Notes under the pieces: model-generated
What the model saw: only the letters and a program-made list of their open reading frames with translations
Databases searched by the model: none
Told to the model about the DNA's origin: nothing
Shown: positions 25,106-31,346 of the stretch, in pieces
How the letters are laid out: every line of letters starts with the position of its first letter
How positions within the stretch are numbered: the first letter of the stretch is position 1
Origin: Ruminococcaceae bacterium UBA6413
Lineage (GTDB): Bacteria; Bacillota; Clostridia; Oscillospirales; Ruminococcaceae
NCBI GenBank assembly: GCA_002437415.1
Contig: DJPL01000013.1
Span: 1 to 31,346 of the forward strand
Direction of reading: 5' to 3'
Length of the DNA stretch: 31,346 nucleotides
Translations under genes and position numbers: made by a program

Positions 25106-25252
25106 TTACTTGTTTAAAGCCTCGCACTTCTGGTTAGCTACAGTGCAGCTTGTCTTACAAGCAGACTGGCATGAAGTCTGGCATCTGCCGCAGCCGCCCT
25201 TAGCGGCTGTTTCCTTGAGGTTAGCCTTGTTAACTGTCTTAATGTGCTTCAT
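25106..25252 (-). CDS. scfA: SCIFF ranthipeptide precursor (six cysteines in forty-five)
   Basis: A 48-residue peptide too short for most ORF cutoffs. It begins MKHIKTVNKANLKET, matching the conserved SCIFF leader, and has six Cys at residues 21, 24, 28, 32, 36 and 43. The core CQSACKTSCTVANQKCE is the family signature. From memory, the characterised homologue CteA has its thioether between Cys32 and Thr37; this peptide has Cys32 and Thr37 at the same positions. The ribosome site GGAGGTG is strong and the gene has its own promoter at 25283-25311. The cognate maturase is encoded next on the same strand. The mature product's role is unsettled, with quorum-sensing-like functions proposed in Clostridia. 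Confidence 0.95.
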   Translation of the reverse strand: MKHIKTVNKANLKETAAKGGCGRCQTSCQSACKTSCTVANQKCEALNK

Positions 25253-25282
25253 AAAAACACCTCCGTTTATGTTATCATTCTA

Positions 25283-25311
25283 ATTGTATCATAAAGATAC
25301 GGAAATTTCAA
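25283..25311 (-). promoter_or_regulatory. Promoter of scfA
   Basis: On the minus strand TTGAAA (25311-25306) and TACAAT (25288-25283) are separated by 17 bases. Transcription would start near 25276, about 24 nt before the ATG. The promoter sits in the 75-bp gap after the small membrane protein gene. Confidence 0.75.
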
Positions 25312-25327
25312 TAGTTATTTTGAAAAA

Positions 25328-25480
25328 TTACATCCAACCGCAGTCGTCGTATTCGCTCCACTTGTCTTCAAGCTGTTGCTGCTGAGTAAACTTCATAACT
25401 ATATAGGCAACACAGGCTACCACAGCAACAAGTGCGCCTATAACAGGGATAACATAGTTTCTTTTCTTCTTTTCTTCCAT
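25328..25480 (-). CDS. Small one-pass membrane protein, 50 residues, unknown function
   Basis: Reads MEEKKKRNYVIPVIGALVAV, continues VACVAYIVMKFTQQQQLEDK and ends WSEYDDCGWM. A short basic N-terminus is followed by one transmembrane helix (about residues 9-28) and a hydrophilic C-terminus with a Gln4 run and a single Cys47, probably outside the cell by the positive-inside rule. AAAGGAAG lies 8 bases upstream of the ATG. It sits 43 bp after rsmI and 75 bp before scfA. I do not recognise a family. It could be an accessory to the SCIFF genes or just an operon passenger. Confidence 0.7.
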   Translation of the reverse strand: MEEKKKRNYVIPVIGALVAVVACVAYIVMKFTQQQQLEDKWSEYDDCGWM

Positions 25481-25523
25481 AGTTATTTCTTCCTTTCGGT
25501 ATTGTTAAAGCCTTACGGCAGTT

Positions 25524-26354
25524 TTACATATTAAGATATTCCTTATATATCTCCGACTTTGAGAACGGAGTTTTTCCTGCTATCTGCTTGCAGGCATCGG
25601 ACGGCTTTGCTCCGCCGTCAACAAGCTCTTTCGCCATAAGTGCGGCATCGGTAAGGGAGATATCCTCGTTTTCCTTCTGTTTAGGTTTTCCCTCGACTAC
25701 AAGTACATATTCACCTCTCGGCGTAAGCTCCTTGTAACGCTCTATCATATCGGAGACAGTACCCTTGATCACTTCCTCGTGTATCTTGGTAAGCTCTCTG
25801 CAAAGGGCTATCTGCCTGTCGCCGAGAACTCTGTACAGATCGTCGAGCGTGTTTTTGAGCTTATGCGGGGCTTCATAGAATATAAGCGTTCTTGAAAAGT
25901 CCTTGATCTCGTCAAGGTGCTCGTCACGCTGTTTTTTCGTAACGCTCAAAAAGCCCTCAAAGCTGAAGCGTGACGTATCAAGTCCGCTCATACAAAGCGC
26001 CGTAATTGCGGCGCTCGGACCGGGTACGCTTTCTATTTCTACGCCGTGCTCGTGGCACTCTCTGACAAGCTCCTCACCGGGGTCTGATATACACGGCATA
26101 CCCGCATCGGTCACTATCGCACAGCTCTCACCCTCAAGCAGGCGGGCGGTTATATCCTCGCCGCGCTTATTGCCGCTGAACTTGTGGTAGCTCACCATCG
26201 GCTTGCTTATTGAGAAATGTGTCAGTAGCTTCTGGGTTACTCTTGTATCTTCTGCGGCGATAAAGTCAACCTTTCCGAGCGTTTCGACCGCTCTCGGCGA
26301 TAAATCCGAAAGATTGCCTATCGGAGTGCCGACTATATATAGTTTTCCTGCCAT
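25524..26354 (-). CDS. rsmI: 16S rRNA (cytidine(1402)-2'-O)-methyltransferase RsmI
   Basis: A 276-residue SAM-dependent enzyme that 2'-O-methylates C1402 in the 16S rRNA decoding centre. It has the tetrapyrrole-methylase-type fold: N-terminal LYIVGTPIGNLSDLSPRA, FIAAEDTRVTQKLL, the AdoMet region IVTDAGMPCISDPGEELV and SVPGPSAAITALCMSGL, and a short C-terminal helical domain (ALMAKELVDGGAKPSDACKQ). Length matches the family. It is 8 bp downstream of the TrmN6-like gene, the same order as yabB-yazA-yabC of Bacillus but without the YazA-like gene. Confidence 0.96.
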   Translation of the reverse strand: MAGKLYIVGTPIGNLSDLSPRAVETLGKVDFIAAEDTRVTQKLLTHFSISKPMVSYHKFSGNKRGEDITARLLEGESCAIVTDAGMPCISDPGEELVRECHEHGVEIESVPGPSAAITALCMSGLDTSRFSFEGFLSVTKKQRDEHLDEIKDFSRTLIFYEAPHKLKNTLDDLYRVLGDRQIALCRELTKIHEEVIKGTVSDMIERYKELTPRGEYVLVVEGKPKQKENEDISLTDAALMAKELVDGGAKPSDACKQIAGKTPFSKSEIYKEYLNM

Positions 26355-26362
26355 GTATCGTG

Positions 26363-27100
26363 TCAGCCTTTCTGCATTTTTGTGCCGTAGTAGATCTCAT
26401 TCATCTTATCACTGTAGCCGTTATCGCTGTATACTTCAAAATCGGGGAGTATCTCCATACCCGGCTTACCGCCTTTTTTACCGCTTATCAGCACAAGCCA
26501 CGGCTTGCCGCCTCTGCGGTTGACAACATTCCGCATAACCTTAGGCTCGATCCCGTGCGCACGCATGGAGCATATGACATCTGCAAGCCTGAGCGGTATC
26601 TGGCACAGCTTAAGACTTCCGCCGTACTTTAACAGCGATGCCGATGTTTTCATAACATCGGCAATATTGCACAGTATCTCGTGACGTGCCGACGCCTGCA
26701 CATCGGACAGTCGCTCCTCGCCCGAGCCCTTTTTCCAGTAAGGGGGATTTACGGTCACTATATCGAAATACTCACGCGGAATATCTTTCGGGTCTTTCAG
26801 GTCGCAAAGCACAGGCTTTACCCTGTCCGAAAGATCATTTTCAGTAACGCTTTTATTGAACAGCTCTACCGCTTCCGGCATTATCTCAATGCCGTATATC
26901 TCTTTCGGAGGCTTTTTGGCTATATTCCTGCACATTATCAGCGGGATTATGCCACAGCCCGTGCACAGATCACAGACCTTATGGTGCGGCGCAGGGTTGG
27001 CAAAATCCGCCAACAGAAATGCATCCGTACCGAAACGGTGATCGTCGGAAACATATATCTTTATGCCCGAAAGGTCAAAGCTCTCGTAATTCTCTGTCAT
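26363..27100 (-). CDS. tRNA1(Val) (adenine(37)-N6)-methyltransferase-like protein
   Basis: A 245-residue class I SAM methyltransferase of the TrmN6/YfiC/YabB group. KVCDLCTGCGIIPLI (41-55) is motif I, GIEIMPEAVEL (70-80) the acidic motif II, and NPPYW (118-122) is the N6-adenine catalytic motif. HRFGTDAFLLADF (21-33) is the conserved N-terminal segment of this group. The C-terminus (KPWLVLISGKKGGKPG) also fits. It starts one base after the ktrB-like stop and is followed within 8 bp by rsmI, so these form one operon. Confidence 0.9.
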   Translation of the reverse strand: MTENYESFDLSGIKIYVSDDHRFGTDAFLLADFANPAPHHKVCDLCTGCGIIPLIMCRNIAKKPPKEIYGIEIMPEAVELFNKSVTENDLSDRVKPVLCDLKDPKDIPREYFDIVTVNPPYWKKGSGEERLSDVQASARHEILCNIADVMKTSASLLKYGGSLKLCQIPLRLADVICSMRAHGIEPKVMRNVVNRRGGKPWLVLISGKKGGKPGMEILPDFEVYSDNGYSDKMNEIYYGTKMQKG

Positions 27101-27101
27101 A

Positions 27102-28466
27102 TCAGCCCACCAGTATATTTCCCTCAGGGAGAATTCTGTTCTTATCCGTGTTGTGGTTCTTTCTTATAATAAGCGAGGTCATAAGCGTTACAGGACCAAT
27201 TCGTCCCGCAAGCATCGTGAGTACCATTATCAGCTTTGCGGGTACGTTCATTTCGGCAGAAGCACCGACCGAGAAGCCCGTAGTCGAGAATGCGGATACT
27301 ACCTCAAATATCGTCTTCTGGAGCGACATATTTTCACAGCACATGAGTATTCCTGTAAAAGAAACAGCTATAAGAGCAAGCGACAGTACAATTACCGTGA
27401 ACGTCTTATATACCGCATCGCGCTTTATTCTGTGATCCATAAGATAGGTATCCTCCCTGCCCTTCAGCACCGAAATAACGGTGCATATGACAAGCGCGAC
27501 GGTGGTTATCTTGATGCCGCCTGCAGTTGATGCCGGTGCTGCACCGATGAACATTAGTACGGTGATAATTATTTTTGTAAACGGCATAAGTCTGTTCATA
27601 TCAAAGCACGGAAAACCCGCCGTTCGTGAGCTAGCACTTAGGAAAAACGAGGACAATATCTTTTCGCCAAACGACATATTTCCAAGCGTGTTCGGATTGC
27701 CAAACTCAACAATGAATATTATTAGTGCGCCGAGGAAAGTCATTATTACGGTCATTACAAGGACAAGCTTCGTATGAAGGAGCAGACGCTTTGTCTTATT
27801 GTAATGTCTTATGTTGCGCCATACGATAAAGCCAAGACCTCCGGTCGTGATGAGCACAATGAGAGTTATCATAACCAAAGGGTTATTTGTATAGTTACTG
27901 AGACCCACAGCTCCGGGTGTTGCCGTAAGCAGATCAAAGCCCGCATTGCAGAATGCCGAAACAGATAAGAATATTGCTTCAAATACGCCAAGTGCGCCGA
28001 AATCGGGAACAAATACAAATGCCAGTATAACAGCTCCGACAAATTCAAGCGCAAAAGAATACAGAACTATCTCGTAAAAAAGTCTTTTGGGTGTGGTTTC
28101 AAGCGCGTTGTCGGTAAGCTCGCTTGCGGCGATCTTTACAGTTGACCAGCCGAGCTTCTTTCCGAGAATAAGGTTGATGAATGTAACCAGAGTCAGAAAG
28201 CCCAGTCCCCCGACCTGTATCAGTGCAAGTATAACGCCTTGTCCGAAGCCGTTGAAGTAGTTATAGGTATCAAACAATGTGATACCGGTAACACAGGTAG
28301 CACTTGTCGCGGTGAAAAGGCAGTCAGCAAAATCGCTGAATTGTCCGCTTCTTGATGAGATGGGCAGGAATAACAGTACTGCGCCTGCAAGTATGATAAC
28401 CGAAAATCCGAGCACAAGCAGCCGTGACGGCTGTATCTGTCGGGTCTTCTTTTTCAGTTTAGGCAT
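27102..28466 (-). CDS. ktrB: TrkH/KtrB-family potassium uptake membrane subunit
   Basis: A 454-residue K+ translocating subunit with four repeated membrane-pore-membrane units. The pore loops are visible as SATCVTGIT (first), SAFCNAGFD (second), SASSRTAGF (third) and SAFSTTGFS (fourth), each with the key glycine of the selectivity filter. Length fits KtrB rather than the longer TrkH proteins. The usual cytoplasmic RCK regulator KtrA/TrkA is not encoded beside it in the window, so it is probably elsewhere. The ribosome site AAGGAG precedes the ATG. The gene lies 34 bp after the upstream membrane protein gene. Confidence 0.93.
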   Translation of the reverse strand: MPKLKKKTRQIQPSRLLVLGFSVIILAGAVLLFLPISSRSGQFSDFADCLFTATSATCVTGITLFDTYNYFNGFGQGVILALIQVGGLGFLTLVTFINLILGKKLGWSTVKIAASELTDNALETTPKRLFYEIVLYSFALEFVGAVILAFVFVPDFGALGVFEAIFLSVSAFCNAGFDLLTATPGAVGLSNYTNNPLVMITLIVLITTGGLGFIVWRNIRHYNKTKRLLLHTKLVLVMTVIMTFLGALIIFIVEFGNPNTLGNMSFGEKILSSFFLSASSRTAGFPCFDMNRLMPFTKIIITVLMFIGAAPASTAGGIKITTVALVICTVISVLKGREDTYLMDHRIKRDAVYKTFTVIVLSLALIAVSFTGILMCCENMSLQKTIFEVVSAFSTTGFSVGASAEMNVPAKLIMVLTMLAGRIGPVTLMTSLIIRKNHNTDKNRILPEGNILVG

Positions 28467-28500
28467 TTTTTAAGTTTAGCTCCTTAGTTTTTGATAATTC

Positions 28501-30321
28501 TTATTGTTCGCTTTCGGGAAGATCGTTGTCTTCGGGCTTTTCGGGCGGTTCGTCTTCATTGTGTCTGATCGCGTCCTTGCCTATTGCGTATACGTTTATG
28601 TCATTTATGCGTCCGATAAGCACACATGCACCGTCGGATCTTACCGAGTCTGTGCTGACAAGATAGCAGTCGGTGGGAATAGCCTCGCCGTCTTTTATAT
28701 ATTTAACCGTTGAGGATTGATTGTAGTACTGTATGCTCATTGCTGTCATACGGTCTTCGTCATAAACGGCTATAGTCTTGTTTTCCGTACCGCCCGAATA
28801 AGCGGTGATGTATTCGTTTATTCTCAGAGTGTCCGAAACATTTTCACGGCTTTGTGCGGCATAACCGAACAGACCGCTTGAAGCGGTCGCAAGGCTTGCG
28901 TATATCACCGCCCCCGTGAAGATGAATGCAGTTATTTTTGACGCGTGTACCTTTGTACAGCACACAACAGGCACAGCCGCCGCAAATACGGTGAACAGCA
29001 GGCAGACAGGGTACAGCATATCCGAGCTTGTAAGTCCCGATGATGCGTCACAGCCGATAAGCATAGCCGTGATACCGGGTGTCATAACGTTGCTGAGTAT
29101 CTGTGTACCCGCTTTTGAAGCGTTATAAAGAAGCAGGGCGGCAGTAGCGGCAATGCCGTTACCCGTAACGCTGAGCAGAAGCCTTGAATAGCTTATGCCG
29201 TATACGAAAATATAGCTGAAGAATATCGGTACAAAAGGCACTGCGACAGTGAATACCGCCGCCGCACCGAATATTGTGTCCTGTGCCGATGTAATACCGT
29301 CGACGTTCAGAAAGGCATCGACAGGCATAGTGAAAATGAGCATAAGCACACACAGCACGCCCATTGATACAAAAGCACCGTCGTAATACTGCTCTTCTTT
29401 TTTTCTTTTACTGCGGATAAAGCTTACGATCGCTATTATAACGAATGTAAGCGCCGCGCCGCCTATGCCCCATGTCGAGATGATGAAGTAATACAGCCGT
29501 CCGCCGATAAGAGTAAGCAGTGTCGCGCCGCCGTCGGTAAGTGCCTGAACCGAGCTGAGCACCGACTGTACTATCCCTCCCGAGAAGTCGTACATATCCC
29601 TTGCGAGGTATGTGAATATGATATCCGCCGCAAACAGCAGAACAAATGTCACGGCGTATGCGCCGAAATAAATCGTCTTTTTGCCGCCTGCAAGCTTTGT
29701 ATAAAGGCAGAACAGGCACACGGCAATGAATATCCCGATGCAGGCGGGGGACAGAAAATAAGCGCCGGCTGTAAGCAGTCCCGCAATAACAGACGCAAAG
29801 AATACGCCTGCTTTTTTGCCGCCTTCCTTTTCTCTTCTGAATATAACAAGCAGGAGAAGCCATACAAACACAGCGGCAAGCGGTTCTGACAGCAGATAAT
29901 GCGAATAGATGAGCACTGACGGAAAAATGCCGCACAGTGCCGTTATGATAAGTCTTTGCCACAGCTTTTCCACTCCGAGCCTGTCTGAAAGGCGGAATGC
30001 CGCAAGCGGTATTATCGCATATGCCGCGGAATTTATCAGCATAAACAATTTATACTGGAGCACCGGGTCGGGGCAAAGCATAGTCGGCAGGTACGGTATG
30101 CCGCGGAGAAATCCGCTGATACTGCCGACAGACGGCATTACGCCCGTCCAGTCCCTGCCTAAGAAAGCGGCAGCGGCGGCAGCACCGGTAAACTCCTCTT
30201 CGAGAGAAGCTGTCTGCATAAACATTCCGAGCGCAGAGCCAAGTATAAAGAACACAAAAAATACAAGGAGCGACATACCTTTTTCGCCCTTTTTGCCGTA
30301 AAATGTTTTCAGCTTGCTCAA
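28501..30321 (-). CDS. Large polytopic membrane protein, GT-C glycosyltransferase-like
   Basis: A 606-residue integral membrane protein with roughly 12 hydrophobic helices (about 17-485) and a soluble C-terminal domain of about 110 residues ending in an acidic, Pro-rich tail. The first extracytoplasmic loop contains EEE (41-43) and LGRDW, and the helix arrangement resembles the GT39/PMT-like GT-C fold. No recognisable family signature allows a firm call, so the activity is inference. The TTG start at 30321 is supported by AAAGGAGG nine bases upstream; an in-frame ATG 15 codons later is an alternative. It sits between the RING-finger protein and the potassium transporter in the same orientation. 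Confidence 0.7.
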   Translation of the reverse strand: MSKLKTFYGKKGEKGMSLLVFFVFFILGSALGMFMQTASLEEEFTGAAAAAAFLGRDWTGVMPSVGSISGFLRGIPYLPTMLCPDPVLQYKLFMLINSAAYAIIPLAAFRLSDRLGVEKLWQRLIITALCGIFPSVLIYSHYLLSEPLAAVFVWLLLLVIFRREKEGGKKAGVFFASVIAGLLTAGAYFLSPACIGIFIAVCLFCLYTKLAGGKKTIYFGAYAVTFVLLFAADIIFTYLARDMYDFSGGIVQSVLSSVQALTDGGATLLTLIGGRLYYFIISTWGIGGAALTFVIIAIVSFIRSKRKKEEQYYDGAFVSMGVLCVLMLIFTMPVDAFLNVDGITSAQDTIFGAAAVFTVAVPFVPIFFSYIFVYGISYSRLLLSVTGNGIAATAALLLYNASKAGTQILSNVMTPGITAMLIGCDASSGLTSSDMLYPVCLLFTVFAAAVPVVCCTKVHASKITAFIFTGAVIYASLATASSGLFGYAAQSRENVSDTLRINEYITAYSGGTENKTIAVYDEDRMTAMSIQYYNQSSTVKYIKDGEAIPTDCYLVSTDSVRSDGACVLIGRINDINVYAIGKDAIRHNEDEPPEKPEDNDLPESEQ

Positions 30322-30369
30322 AGTGTCGTTCCTCCTTTCATGAACCGTATACCGTTATATCCGCAAAAA

Positions 30370-31275
30370 TCACTGTAATAAGCTTACTAACACATCGATC
30401 ATAGAGTACTCTATCCCGAGCATACTGTTTATCAGCTGGAAAACAAGCAGAACGCCGACAGCACTGCAAAATGAAAATGCGATCGCATAAAGTAAGCCGG
30501 GTCTGCCTGCGGCTTCAATTCTCGCAAGGACGCGGTCATAGTTTTCGTTTGCGTAGTGTTGTTTTATCATATTTATTTTTTTGACTGCCGCTTTAAAGTA
30601 AAAGCTGTTGAAAAACATCAGCACGAATATATTAAGTGCGATAGACGCGGCGGTTGTAAGAAGAAATGCCGTAAAAATGTTGCTTTGTGACAGTCCGAGA
30701 TCATCGGCAAAATGAGTTATGATTATTTTTGCCTCGAGGGTCATAAAGAGCAATATCATCATTATTACGCCGAACAGATTCATTCTGCGGTAAAAGCAAT
30801 GTATGGGAAAGAACAGAAAAGCGGCGAAATTCAGCTTCAGGATCTTATTGTTTTTGCGCATATCGTTGAAAGCAGGGATATAATAATATGCGTTTTTGCC
30901 TACGAATTTCAGAAGCTCCTGAACTGTAACGCCGTTTACGTTTTCAAAGTCCCTTTCCTGCTCAAGAAGCCTTTTGTCCATTATTTCGCGGTATTCGCCG
31001 TAGCTTTCGACATGGAATATCTGAAAGCCGTCCTCGGTGGTTTCGTACTTGCTGTTTTCCGCGTTCTCCATATTTTCAAGGTGTTCGCGAAGCTCCTCGC
31101 TGTCACCCTTCCATTCATAACTGCCGTGCTCGGCTGAGTGAACGCAGTTGCCTATCCTGTTCCAGCATTCACGATGATACGGTGCGCCGCATTCGGGGCA
31201 GACAACTATATCCTCGTCATCAAAGAATTTCATGCCGCAAGCGGCACATTTCTCATTTTTAAACTGTTCGTGCAT
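30370..31275 (-). CDS. Prokaryotic RING-finger membrane protein with DUF2628-like domain
   Basis: A 301-residue protein. The N-terminal Cys/His array is Cys10, Cys13, Cys26, Cys29, His34, Cys37, Cys44, His46, the spacing of a prokaryotic RING-1 domain (CxxC...CPECGAPYHRECW). An acidic helical region (50-140) follows, then a C-terminal membrane domain with about four helices from 150 on (LNFAAFLFFPIHCFYRRMN is a DUF2628-type segment). It should sit in the inner membrane with the zinc finger inside. Function is unknown; a ubiquitin-ligase role is not implied. The ATG follows an AAGGAT site. It is the first gene of the minus-strand operon seen here. Confidence 0.85.
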   Translation of the reverse strand: MHEQFKNEKCAACGMKFFDDEDIVVCPECGAPYHRECWNRIGNCVHSAEHGSYEWKGDSEELREHLENMENAENSKYETTEDGFQIFHVESYGEYREIMDKRLLEQERDFENVNGVTVQELLKFVGKNAYYYIPAFNDMRKNNKILKLNFAAFLFFPIHCFYRRMNLFGVIMMILLFMTLEAKIIITHFADDLGLSQSNIFTAFLLTTAASIALNIFVLMFFNSFYFKAAVKKINMIKQHYANENYDRVLARIEAAGRPGLLYAIAFSFCSAVGVLLVFQLINSMLGIEYSMIDVLVSLLQ

Positions 31276-31319
31276 CTTATATCCTTAACCTGATTTTGTT
31301 TAGTGACTATATTTAATAT

Positions 31320-31325
31320 ATTATA
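31320..31325 (-). promoter_or_regulatory. -10 box of the promoter for the RING-protein operon
   Basis: TATAAT on the minus strand lies about 45 bases upstream of the ATG. The -35 hexamer would fall at the very edge of the window, so it can only be partly judged. Confidence 0.5.
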
Positions 31326-31346
31326 ACACGGTTTAAACACGCCGTC

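Noticed and set aside
24924..25283. A 119-codon plus-strand frame across the scfA region
   Set aside because: It reads through the palindromic insert and terminator and is antisense to the clearly real SCIFF precursor.

Overview
The window looks like a chromosomal segment of a gut-type, low-to-medium GC Clostridia bacterium, most likely of the Oscillospiraceae (Ruminococcus / [Eubacterium] siraeum-like). Support comes from the gene content: pheST, an ABC-F protein, a SCIFF ranthipeptide with its radical SAM maturase (a hallmark of Clostridia), and a TrmN6/RsmI methyltransferase pair. Strong Shine-Dalgarno sites, consensus sigma-A promoters and frequent GTG/TTG starts also fit. The species assignment is inference. 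No tRNA or rRNA gene, CRISPR array, transposase or phage gene was seen.

Layout, plus strand. 1-572 is a structured non-coding region holding a good promoter and the leader of pheS-pheT. After pheST come a PrsA-like foldase lipoprotein, an intrinsic terminator, and a two-domain ABC-F ATPase. A 515-bp AT-rich gap ends in a perfect-consensus promoter (TTGACA-17-TATAAT) and a leader with an attenuator-like hairpin. This drives a ten-gene block (7821-21792): two MacB/LolD-type ABC ATPases (the second carries a C-terminal AbrB-like domain), a 1053-residue solute-binding protein with two N-terminal carbohydrate-binding-like beta domains, a MalF/MalG permease pair, a membrane-anchored NHL-propeller/TPR protein, a YIP1-family membrane protein, a large secreted DUF5696-like protein, and a second MalF/MalG pair whose members both have long Ala/Glu-rich N-terminal tails. 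The block ends in a repeat-rich spacer with a terminator. A DinB-like gene and an amidohydrolase follow, ending at a terminator shared with the convergent minus-strand genes.

Layout, minus strand (read from the right edge leftward). The genes are a prokaryotic RING-finger membrane protein, a large GT-C-like polytopic membrane protein, a KtrB/TrkH potassium transporter, a TrmN6-like methyltransferase, RsmI, a 50-residue one-pass membrane protein, the six-cysteine SCIFF precursor with its own promoter, and the SCIFF maturase. scfA and scfB are separated by a 157-bp GC-rich palindromic insert bounded by two identical 36-bp terminator copies.

The most interesting part is the ten-gene transporter block. 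By composition it is a carbohydrate or glycoconjugate uptake/processing system, but it departs from the standard SBP-MalF-MalG-MsmX plan. It has two permease pairs for one SBP, lipoprotein-export-type ATPases encoded in cis, an ATPase-AbrB fusion, and three accessory envelope proteins. Its substrate cannot be read from the sequence.
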